A DNA stretch of 64,000 bases from contig JAUZTG010000048.1 of the NCBI GenBank assembly GCA_030734395.1, forward strand, positions 2,294,001-2,358,000. Direction: 5' to 3'. Origin of the DNA: Sarocladium kiliense. Taxonomy: Eukaryota > Ascomycota > Sordariomycetes > Hypocreales > Sarocladiaceae. The translations under genes and the position numbers were made by a program. Shown in pieces: positions 11,013 through 21,314 of the stretch. Position 1 is the first letter of the stretch, and the number at the start of each line of letters is the position of its first letter. The notes below the pieces were generated by a model. That model saw nothing but the letters and a program-made list of their open reading frames with translations. It searched no databases and was not told where the DNA came from.

Positions 11013-12604
11013 TTACTTCTTAAGGACGGCGTCGTAGATGCTCATAAGAGCAGTGACGGCGGTGCCAGTCAAGATGCCTGGGACACCTCCGTAGACGGCG
11101 CTTCGCAGGCGAAGGATCGAGGTCTCGTTCAAGAGGCCACCGAAGGTGACCAGCTGTCCGTAGACAACGAAAGAGACAAGAGCTTTGACGATGCTAAAGG
11201 TCAGGGGATCGACATTGTACTCGGCAGCCTGAGCAGCGGCCTTGGCACGGGTGCGAGGTCCTTGGTTGTTGGTAGCGCTGAGGTTGAAGAAGTAGCCAAA
11301 GACTCCAGGGATGATGAGGCTGGTCAGTGCCCAGGTGAGGAAAGGAGACCAGAAGGCGGCGGTAACCAAGAGGAACGCATCGGGCAGGTGAACAGGCCAG
11401 TCAGAGGTGCCCAGGAGGCGGAAGGCTGGAATAGTGAAAGCGTAGCGATTAGGGAGGATCTCGGGACGAATGCAGAGAAGTTCCCAAGCGGAGACAACAG
11501 CGAGAACGCTGGTGACAGTGCTCAGGTTATCGCGAGTAGCCTGGGTCACATCGCCAATACCAGATTCCTGGTAGATGGAAGTGGCGCGCTGGCGGATGGC
11601 AAGGGTAGAGCGGTCAACGGCATTGGCAACATCAGCAGGAGTCGCCGGGAGGGGGATGCGCGCAGCGACCTGAGACAAGCTGCGACCAGGAGTGCGAACA
11701 ATGGCAGTGGAGGTGCTTGTATCGGCACTTCACAAAAGTCAGCACATGCTTCAGCCGAGTATAAGCTGATAAGGGTTTGCGTACTCAGGGGTGGCATCCT
11801 CGATAGCCTTGCTAGCCTTGCGCTTAACAACCTTGAGGGCCTTGTCGGCCTCATCCTTGGCGGCATTGAGTTCCTTCTTGATAGGAGAGCCGAGAGCCTT
11901 GGAGCGCGAGTTGAAGTAGCCAGTAAGGCTAGAGCGCGAGGAGAACTTGGTAGAGTTCTCAGCGAGGTACTCATCAAGAGCAGCCTCGAGCTCGCTCTTC
12001 TTGTAGCTTTCATAGCTAGAGATGGCTGTTAGCTACAGCAACGTTATTGGTCTGATAGAAATTGCGAATGCGACCAAATGCAAGATTCAGGATATGTGAG
12101 AACACTCGCAGACTTCATTGTAGACTTCCGATCTCATGAGAAGACCCAGAACTCAACTGCGCGAAGGTGGACCCATGGCGCGAACGAGCCGAGCGCGTGT
12201 CGCAAATGGAGACAGCATAACGGGTGAAGCTCGCATCTTTGTGAAGACATAGCTTGCGAGGCGGGAGATGAGATGGACCTCTTGCAATTGCTAACCAGGG
12301 TGCAACAGAGACTTGCGCAAGGGAAAGCATGTCATTGCTTGCTGTCTCGATCCCACGCGTGTGCGAACTTGTCGAGACGCGACCCTAGTGAGAATCTGCA
12401 GCGCGTGCGCCGGACGAAATGACACCACGCGCAGAACAGGAAAAGGGCCAATAAAGCTTTGTGAAGCTGTGGGATTTCGCGAAGAATAGAATGACATAAA
12501 AATTGAGAGTATACATACTTCTTGAGGCCGACATCGTCTGCAATCTCAACGAGGTCGCTCTTGCGCTGGGCACGAAGCCAGCTGTTTGTGTTTGTGGATG
12601 ACAT
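11013..12604 (-). CDS. SAP-like-motif N-terminus plus multi-pass membrane C-terminus, conserved fungal type
   Basis: Seen: exons 12604-12519, 12015-11785 and 11727-11013 give 343 aa. Residues about 8-50 (WLRAQRKSDLVEIADDVGLK, YESYKKSELEAALDEYL) form a helix-turn-helix repeat of SAP/Rho-N-like character. A Lys/Ala-rich helical linker follows. From about residue 160 there are four or so hydrophobic helices (SVLAVVSAWELLC, AFLLVTAAFWSPFLTWALTS, IVKALVSFVVYG, GGVPGILTGTAVTALMS). Known: SAP motifs usually bind nucleic acid, so pairing with membrane spans suggests an inner-nuclear-membrane or organelle protein (inference only). The first intron is 503 nt, about nine times the local norm, and may carry transcriptional control. 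Exon lengths sum to a clean frame. Confidence 0.8.
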
Positions 12605-14498
12605 TTTTTGAGTTGAGGTTGCGACTGGACGGCGCAAAATCGTTATTGTCTGGAGAATAATGACCCAAAAAGATGGTAAGTGAATGCGCGGTGATTAAGA
12701 GTATTGATGGCAAGCTGGCGCAATGCAAGACAGTTGATGTGATCGTTGGGCAGGGAAGGCAAAAAAGCAACAGCTTGTGTTGTGTTGTTGTTCCGGGGAC
12801 GATGATGACGGGGTGGGAGAGGTAAGAGGTGGATGAAAGATGATGCGGGCAACCGGGGCGGCAGCCAAAATCCAGTGAGGGGGGCCTGCAGGCAAGCGGG
12901 AAAAAAAGTGAAGAGTGTGAGGGGGGTGGCCAGGTGATGGATGTGCTGTGACAGTGCGCGCGACGGATGCGGCGGTGGGAACTCACCTTGAGTGACGAGA
13001 CGGGCAGCAAGGAGCAATGGTAAGGCAACGGGAGCGGGTGGATTTGGAAAAGGGAAGGAACGGGGGAGCCGGAGGGGCCTGCCGCTTGTTTATGTGTCCG
13101 GCCGACCGACAGACCCCCAAAGTAGAGCAGACAGGGAGGAAGGAGCGTCACCTCCCCAGCACGACAACCGCAACGGCTGGATCGAGGAAGGAACGACAGC
13201 CAGCCTCAGAAACCCTCCTTCCACTCTCACTCGCTCGATCTGGTCACGCAGCTGCCACTTTAAACTCAGAAGCCGTTGACCTCACTCGCGCCTTCCGTCA
13301 TTACTGCTTCTCGTCATTTCTATCGTATGAAGCTGAGATGAATACAATTGCACCTGTTAACTATTCTGTTCATCCTCATCGTCATTCTGTCTGGGCCATT
13401 CGGGGAAGAAAAAAACACTTCCCGAAACGAGCCCCGTCACCGACACGTCGCAGAAAATAAATCGAGTGGCTGGGAAGACATTCGGACACGGCGCACCCAC
13501 GTTTTTTGACCGTTCACTTTTCTGCACCCAACTTTTTACGTCGTCGCTGGACCCCAGCCACCGTTGTCCCATCCGTAACTGACTGGCGGCCCATCCCATC
13601 CCACCATTGACGGATCGCCCAAGTCCAGTCGAGGCGCACGCGAGGGATGAGATGAGGAAAAGCGCCCGGCTCGCAAACCCACATCAGCTGCGACGTCCCT
13701 CTCCCACGCTCTGGTCTTTTGTTTACATCTCGTCAGACTGGACCACTCGCGTCTGACAGCGCCCTCGACTCTCCTTGTTCGCCTTTTGTCTTTCCGTCTT
13801 TTCTTTCCTCTTCATGCCTGTTTTTTTGCTTGCCTTGCTGGTGCTTGCATGTCATCGCATAAGGTTTTGACTTGTTATTCTCCGAGCCCTGTTCCTCGGG
13901 ATCGCCTCCCGTTCCCCAGACTCCCCATCTGTCAAGCCATGCCGCAATGCCCTACCTTATCCTATGAACATCCCAGTTCGCAGAGCAACATCCCTCCTCT
14001 GATCTGTGCATGACCCTGTTCCTGGCGCCCCCATCGTTCACCCTGAGCAACCCAAAAAGGTCCCCTCTCTTCAGTCCAGTGCCGTCTGCTTTGTTTACAT
14101 GGCTCTCCGGCCGGCTCATTTCGCCGCGAGCCTTGTCCAAGCCTGCCCAAGCCCAATCAGGCACCTTACTGTCGCACCTCATTTAACATCATTTCTCTCA
14201 TCTGACTTGCATCCACTCGATCGATCACACTTGACGCATGGTCATAATTCTAGCGCCTTGACCCAGCATCACTGGAGGTCAAGGCACCAAGTTGTTCCTC
14301 TGCTGGGTATTTTGCTCATGACTATGGCCGTTGTGACGAATCGCACGAAGAGGATCGCACAGCACTTCAGGGGCCGGATTCCCCAAAACTACTCATACAT
14401 TCACCATTACTTTACTGGCCGTAGCCTTGACGCTTATGCGAGTGCCTATCCTGCGCTTCATTATGCCCGTTTTCAAGTTTGTCTGTGGCTTGTTGCTC
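12605..14498. other. 1.9 kb gene-poor stretch upstream of the SAP-motif gene
   Basis: It lies between the 5' end of the SAP-motif gene and the 3' end of the P450. Pyrimidine-rich tracts (on the minus strand at 12,650-12,990, on the plus strand at 13,680-14,000) suggest promoter and leader sequence. Open frames on both strands are Pro/Ser/His-rich without domain resemblance, so I call none. Confidence 0.5.
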
Positions 14499-16580
14499 TT
14501 ATTTATCCACCCAGCTCGCGAATCTCTCCTCGCCACGCTTGACCAGCCTGATCGGGACCTTCAAGTCGCCTTGCAGCTTCAACGTGAGCACTGACGTCGC
14601 AGCCTCCACAGTCTTCCTGCTGCGTTCCTGTGCTGCCCTGTATTTTGACTCATCGTCTTCTCCGTCGTCTTCATCAACGGCCAGTTCCACACTATGATCG
14701 CGGAATAGCACGGCCAGTGCCGCAATGATCTCAACCTGGGCTATTCGTCTTCCCAAACAAGACCGCGGCCCGTCACTGAAAGGGATGTACGCTCCACGTT
14801 CCGGCCTGAAAAGCTGTGCACTCGTGTCTGGACCACGGTAGCCTCCAAAGTCCTCCTCGGTCGTTCCGTTGCCCTCCGGGTCTGGTGTACTGCCCTTGGA
14901 ATCGTTCTTGATGAACCACCGCTCCGGCTCGTAGTCCCAGAGATTGTCCCTCTCGGGACGAAGCTTACTGGGCTGACTGGGCCAGTAATTAGGATTTCGC
15001 TGCGCAGCCACCGCTACCAACGAAATCACTGTGCCTTTCGGTACCATATACTCCTTGCCGTCCACGACGAGGGGCTGGTCGCGGTGCTGGGCTACCTTGG
15101 GAACCTCGACCACCGGTGGAATCAGCCTCAACGTCTCGTTCATGGCTGCGCCAGCCATGCTCCCCATCAATGGTCCAACCATGGCTTCGTAATCCCAAGT
15201 TGCGGGGTCCGTCTTTCCCACGAGGTCGTCCAAATCTCGCTGAAGTCGTCGCTGTGTCGCTGGATGTGTCGCCATCTCGATAAGCGTAAAGTGAAGTGCA
15301 TTCGCTGTCGTCTCATGTCCGGCCACGAGCATAATGAAAGCATTGCCGATGATGTCGTCGCGTGATAAAGACATACCATGGTTCTTACTTCCCGGCTTCT
15401 CGGCCTCGTACGTCGATCGAACCATCTGACCCATTAGATCCATGCCTTCTTCATCTCCTGAGCGGCTTCCTTTGCGAGCCTCGCTCTCCTTCTCATCAAG
15501 AAGCTCAGCCATGTATTTCCTGTAGTCGTCATGAGCGATAGCTGCTTCTTTCGTAGCTTTGAAGGGCAAGCGGCCTATTCTTGGTCAGAACTTCCCGTCC
15601 TCAAGGTAATGACAGCTGGCCAAAGTAAACTTACGGAGAAGTCCTGCAGGGAAGATCAACAGCAGGAAGATGTGCTCCAGCAGTTGCTGCATAGTATCTA
15701 CGAAGCTCAACGTATGGCCTTCCGGCGCCTCAAGAGAGCCGTACTTAGCCGCCGCCGAATCCGCTCCCTCAGCCAACGTCTGGCCCGGCCACAACATCTT
15801 CATCCCAAACCCAACATACCCAATGATATTCAACGTCAACCTCATAGTGTCCTTCTCCAACGACTCAATCACCCTTCCCTTCCTGCCCTCCGCCGTCCAC
15901 AACCCCAACATGCCTGTCGCCTGACGAATCGACTCGTAAAACACTAACGCAGCGTTCTTCTCGTTGAAGCTGGCGGAGGTGGCCTTGCGGTGCATGCGCC
16001 AGGTAGCGCCCTCGCACGTCACAACGTTCTCGCCGAACATGCGCAAAACCTCGTAGCTGTCTGTCCATTTGGGGAAGGCTTCGCGGCGGGAGGCGATGGC
16101 TCGGATGGCGGGTGCGCTGGCGGTATAAAGGTAGAGCATGAAGGGAGAGACGACGAGGATGAGGTCACCGTGGATGGCGAATTGTTTGTGGCCGGTGTGG
16201 TGGGCAAAGTCTGGAGTTGCGACTCTGGAAGGGATGGTTAGTAAGATGGTATGAGAGCGGGTGAGAGGACGTGAAAGTGAGTGAGAGACGTACGGAAGCC
16301 AGTTCTCCCAATGTGACCTAGGGAGGAGTTTGATGAGAGGGATCCAAAGCTTGTGCGTAATCTGCCATGGCAAGAAGACTGGGCTGACAGCTATAGAGGT
16401 TCTCCAAATTAATTACTTGGCCGGCTTCGAAGGGCGAACCAGGAGAAACTCACGAGAAATGATGTAGGGAATGCCACTGCGCTTCGCAGCAGCGATATTG
16501 CGCCTCAGTCCAAGAGCAATGGAGCAGCATTTGTAGGCAGCTGCAAAGCCAATGACCCAGACCAGAGATCGAAGAATCAT
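14499..16580 (-). CDS. Cytochrome P450 monooxygenase
   Basis: Seen: exons 16580-16454, 16390-16294, 16224-15635 and 15574-14499 give 629 aa. The hydrophobic N-terminal anchor is ILRSLVWVIGFAAAYK. The I-helix AGHETT lies near residue 356, the ExxR of NETLR near 418, the PERW region near 485 and the haem loop FSDGPRSCLGRR with Cys about 544. Known: ER-bound P450s hydroxylate lipophilic substrates with electrons from CPR. It is about 100 residues longer than usual; an acidic/Gly-rich insertion of some 35 residues lies between the PERW segment and the haem loop, and an Asp/Glu-rich insert follows the haem loop. No biosynthetic backbone gene is nearby, so the substrate is unknown. Confidence 0.93.
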
Positions 16581-18001
16581 CCTGGGCGAATGTGAAGAAG
16601 CTTCTCACTCCCAGTCATGGAGTAATTGGCCGTCGAGAGAGAGAGAAGGTGCTGAGAGTCGCGTGGAGGAGCAAGTCGCGAGAAAATGGATGATGGCTAT
16701 GTTAGTTGGCCGCCGTGGTGGTGTTCCTAGTGTGAAACCTCGCACGTCTGGGTAAACCCTCCCCAGAGCCAACGAAAGACGAGATGAGACGAAGGACAAG
16801 CCAGCCCGCGCGAAACCCAAAAAAAGAAGCTTATGAGAAAACAGAAGCGACTATGCAAGGAGGGAGAATAGTTTGAAGAAGGAGCTTGAGGAATAGCTCT
16901 GAGGAAAAAGTGAAAGAGGAATAGAAGGAGGGGACTGCGCAAGGGAGGGGGGGCGAGGGACCAGACTTTTGGAGTTCCAGGAGGCTCGACGTTGAAACAT
17001 CTCGGAACCAGGTGTCTCCCGTCGTGCTGGACTGCCGCCGTGGGCCCCCTTGGCGAACCCCGTCGAATACCCAAGTTGGACGGGCACAAGGCGGTTCTGG
17101 GGTGTGGGTGGCTTGCTTTTCTTTTCCCGTCTTCATCTTTTGTTGCTTTTGTGTTGTTGGAGCTATTGGATTGGGACTACGGAGTATGTACAACATGGTT
17201 CCTCACAACGACACGACGCTGCAATGCCACACCCGACGGTCCAGGACTTTCAGATAATCACTCTGGCGCCTGTTAGCCCTGTTACTACTATCAACAAAAC
17301 ATCACAGAGATTGCATCTGAACAATTCTGTCTCAGTACCTGTCAAGCACAACTTTTCCCAGAGACCCAGCTTTCACTCCGGTCCGCATATCCCTGCCCAG
17401 CTCGCAGAGCCGGCGCCGGAGTGGCGTCTCGGGTTGCCAGCGTTCCGTAGAGCTAACTCTAAGCTTCTCCCGATCAGATCCCCCATCCCGCATCAAGTGA
17501 CTGGATCTCAGGCCAGATCTTCCATAAACTTGTTTAGAGGGTTTTCTTCTCTGGTTTGGTTCGCTGCAGCTACATTTCCCTGTGTGATTTATCGACAGCG
17601 TGAAGCTTAGCTTTGGGTCTAGGACCTGTCAGTCACCCTGCGTAAATACGCGGACAGCTGTTCCTGTCTTTCTCTCTTTACAGGGGCCCATCATCTTAAC
17701 GACACACAGTGGGGCCTTCCTTCGACAATCCGTGCCGGTGTCACGATCTAAGACAGCCGCGCAAGACATCCCTCACGGATCGATCTGGTTCCGTTGCACT
17801 GGAGCAACAAGTCCGTTGATATTATGATGGCAGCAAAGATCAATCGCAACGTATTATACACCTTCGCAGAGGAAAAACATGGCACCTCCGCATAACGCCC
17901 TAAACCACAGCCAGGCCTTTCCCCCTCCCTTCGCAATAGTTCCCGTGATACAAGATGAGCGCAGCAATCACGTGTACCCATCCATGCCTTATACACCCTT
18001 C
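16581..18001. other. Intergenic between P450 5' end and HRP1-type gene 3' end
   Basis: 1.4 kb, with the P450 promoter and the hnRNP gene's 3' UTR. A 186-codon plus-strand ORF (17050-17610) has no domain-like content and was not called. Confidence 0.55.
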
Positions 18002-20793
18002 TCACCTCCCATACGGATGGAAACCGCGATGTCCTCCCCGACCTCCTCCACGGTAGTTCGCGCCGGGCTGGTTCATCCTCTTGGGTCCAGTCGGTGCTCC
18101 AACGGGAGCCTTGCTTGGACCATCACCACCGCCCGGCTGAGGGACGTCGTCATACATGCCTTCCCAAGACGTCGGGCCGCCAGCTTGGCCTCCTCCTCCC
18201 ATGTTGTTGTTATAACCTCCGCGGCCTCCAAATCCGCCTCTGCCCCTTCGGCCACCGCCGCCTGGCCCCCCCTGAGGTCCTTGCGGCGGTTGCTGCTGGA
18301 ACTGGTCGTAGTTACCCTCGTAGGCACCAGCACCACCTTCAAAACCGCCCTGGCCACCGCCGCCGCCTTGTTGTTGCATCATCTGCTGTTGCATTTGCTG
18401 CATCTGCTGCATCATCTGAGGGTTCATCATGTTCTGACCGCCCTGACCTCCGCCTCGGCCCATCATCTGTTGCTGCATTTGCTGCATCTGTTGCATCTGC
18501 ATCTGCTGCATGGGGTTCATCTGCATGCCGCGGTTCATCGCCATCTGTGACTGCATCATAGCGAAATACTGCTGCATCCGCTGGAAGTACTGTGCCATGA
18601 CCTGCGGTGACATCCCACTGCCGCCCATCTGTTGACCCATTGCACCGCCGCTTTGTCCACCCTGTTCATCCTTCTTGAACCGGTTGCGACGCTGTGCTTC
18701 CTCCTCCTCGCGCAAGTTACCACGGGGTTGGGCCCGCTTGACCTCAACAGGTTTGCCGTGAATCTCGAGCGGGATGTTGATGCAAGCGTCGACGCCGGCT
18801 TCGCTTTCGAACGTCACGAAACCGAAGCCTCGAGGGCGGCCGGTGTCTTTGTCCATCATGAGGGTTGCATCGACAACGCGGCCAAATTGCGCAAAGTAGT
18901 CCCTGAATTCCTGGTCCGTCGTGTCCTGGCTCACACCACCAACAAAGATCTTGCTAGTCTTCTCTTGCTCATCCCTTGGAATGGCTCGCTTCGGATCAAT
19001 CTGTCATAGTCTGTTAGTAAAGAACGCGTAGTCTATGCAGCGTCAGGAAGCCTACAATCTTGCCATCGAGGAAGTGCTCCTTCACCATGACGACGTTGAC
19101 CGTCTTAGCGTCTCTGAATGTGAGGAAACCGAAGCCGCGTGATCTGCCGGTGTTGCTATCACGCATCACGGTGCACTCAACGACCTCGCCAAATTGTGAG
19201 AAATAGTCTCGGAGAGATTCTGGGCTTGTCAGAACTACAAGTCAAGTATGATTTACACCAGATGTTCCGCCACTTACGGTCTGTTGTTTCCCAATTCAGT
19301 CCACCGATGAACATTTTTCTAGACAAGCGTTAGTTACTATTTGTCCAAGAAGTCTTAACATATAGCATGATGTATTCCAGCATCGAAGCACAAAGGTCTG
19401 GGATCCACGGGGCGGCTGCAACGGGGCGGCTATTTGGGGCAGCCTCCAGAGACATCGACGGACAGGTGATCCTGTTGGCTGGGGTATGGCATCTCCCAGG
19501 CTGAGCGCACGTTGTAGCCACAATGCCATGGAGAGGCAGTCAAGCGTATGATTGTAGAAGACAGAGCACATGCAGGCTCTCCCCAAGTATCAACTTAGAG
19601 ATTTGTCGAAAGTTGGGTCTCTGTAGTGGCGACGCGATATAGTGTGTTGGAACCCGTGCTGAGTAGATGAGGGGGGTTTGGTGATGTTGTAGGCCGTGTT
19701 GAGTAGCAGTGTGATTTTGGCCAACAGGACCCTTCAGCGATTCATTCGCAGCGATGCAATGGACCCCAGAGAAGCTTGTATCGTCGATAATCTTTCTTCG
19801 GTTCTTGCTATCGTGTCTCCTTGTCTCTTTTGCTAAGCACTGCTCTGGAGCGCTACTCGCTGTGCCCCTGGCTACAGTCGTTTGTAGATTGACCAGCTCG
19901 CACTGTCTGGGATACTCGGAGAGTAATCCGCAGCTCAAAAGCTATGGAAGCTAGTGCCTTCTGAGGTGACTATCGGTGTCTGAGTTCTCTCGGTATATCC
20001 ATGTAGACGTATGCCAACTCTTGCGCAGCCCTGGTCGGGACGACTCTCTTTCTGCCATACGCTGGTCATGTTCTCGAGGCACCCAAGCTTCTCCTGATGA
20101 ACGCATTGATAGCATCACATGCGTTTGCCTCGTAGAGGATGTGCTCTTTGCGCTGCTGCCAGAAACTCGCATCCAATGCTCCCACGAATATAGCACCCTG
20201 TTCCCTCGTAGAGTCTTCTACCGAGCTCGTGGATCCCAAAGATGACACAGTGGCCTACTGTGTTGCTACGCCCAAATGCAAGGAAAGAGCAATCATAGCG
20301 GAGGATCCGCTAAAGCATAGGTCTAATCACGTCATGCAGATTGGAGCTCACTTACCCTTCATCTTTCGCACTGGCCCTGTGCACACTTCCATACGGCGGT
20401 GTATGCGGCCGTTCTTCCTGTCCAGCAGCTGATGATTGAGCCATGGTGGTATCATCACCACCACTTGGAGCGACGACGCTCGTATTACCTCCTCCCAGGT
20501 TGAAGTCGACGTCATCGTCGTCGTCCTCTTCTTCTTCGTCGTCCTGACCTTGAGCCATCTGTGGATCGGCCTGGTTATTGTTTGGGGCACTTGAGGGTTC
20601 ATCCTTTGCTGCCTGGGGAGCGGCGGCAGCTGTTGTAGACTGAGGCCCAGGGCCGGTCTTCGAGGCATCGTTATCGTCGTAGCTATATCACTTGTTAGAG
20701 TCTAGGATGTTGCGGAGGCTTTTCGCTCGATCCAGGCTTGTTTTGACGTACAGGTCGGCGAAGAGATCCTCTTCGAAGTTCTCGTCAGTCATC
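18002..20793 (-). CDS. HRP1: HRP1/Nab4-type hnRNP, two RRMs with Met/Gln-rich and RGG tail
   Basis: Seen: exons 20793-20752, 20682-20356, 19318-19278, 19219-19057 and 19000-18002 give 523 aa. An acidic N-terminus (MTDENFEEDLFADLYD, a run of E and D) leads to RRM1 from about residue 124 (KMFIGGLNWETTD, RNP1 RGFGFLTF) and RRM2 from about 208 (KIFVGGVSQDTTD, RNP1 RGFGFVTF). Next comes a long Met/Gln-rich prion-like segment, then Gly/Arg repeats. Known: Hrp1 is the CF IB subunit that binds UA-rich polyadenylation enhancers. It shuttles, and is linked to nonsense-mediated decay. The second intron, 19319-20355 (1037 nt), is far longer than any other here. Methylation of the RGG tail is likely from the family. 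Confidence 0.95.
19319..20355 (-). other. Exceptionally long (1037 nt) intron inside the HRP1-type gene
   Basis: Donor GTAAGT at 20355 and acceptor TTGTCTAG ending at 19319 join residue-coding GG to AAAAATG just before RRM1. No protein-coding segment that extends the host frame is evident. Such introns in RNA-binding protein genes can hold regulated poison exons or binding sites; no specific element is proven here. Confidence 0.75.
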
Positions 20794-21314
20794 TTGGTTG
20801 ATTGGTCACTGGCCTGCGCAACCAGTTCTTATGCCGGAATGAGAAAGAAAGAGGTGAGCAAAAACAGGAACTGCAATAAATGAACGAAAAGAGTGCGCGA
20901 TTGGAATTGAACGATAATTGGCGCAGCAGGTGGTTGTTATGAAGTGCTGAAGGGCAGAATGTGTCGCAATGAGGAAGCTTGCGGACCTGGGAGAAGCTTA
21001 GGCGTTGAGTTTAGCTGAGTCAGCGCAGCTGTAGCCAATCGTGATAAAGGTCGGCCTGCCTCTCGCTAGATGCTCTTTGTGAGGCCATAGGCCCCTGTAG
21101 CCTCCCCGCTGTGGTGCCTGTGCGCTGGGGGTCTACAGTGGCCACCTAGCTCAACACCCCCTCACGTCAGTGCATCCGTCTGCCATTCGACATCCCAACC
21201 TCCACCACCAAGCCCGTGTCTCGAGTCTCGGGGCTAATCTTTGGCCTCGACTCGTGACCTGAGTTCTTCTTCGCAGCATGACGCCTCGTCCCAGTTGACG
21301 ACCATCTGCCCACC
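20794..21314. other. Divergent promoter between HRP1-type and Gyp1-like genes
   Basis: 521 bp between the two divergent start codons. No additional gene is seen. Confidence 0.6.

Noticed and set aside
12546..13151. 201-codon minus ORF
   Set aside because: Pro/His/Ser-rich translation of a pyrimidine tract, no domain, and overlaps the first exon of a real gene.
14006..14542. 178-codon plus ORF
   Set aside because: No recognisable fold, biased composition, overlaps the P450 3' end.
17050..17610. 186-codon plus ORF with a Leu/Cys run
   Set aside because: The Leu-rich part is a CTT/GTT-rich promoter stretch; no start context or family resemblance.
17879..18561. Plus-strand ORFs opposite the HRP1 tail
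   Set aside because: Antisense shadows of the Gln/Met/Gly-repeat coding sequence.
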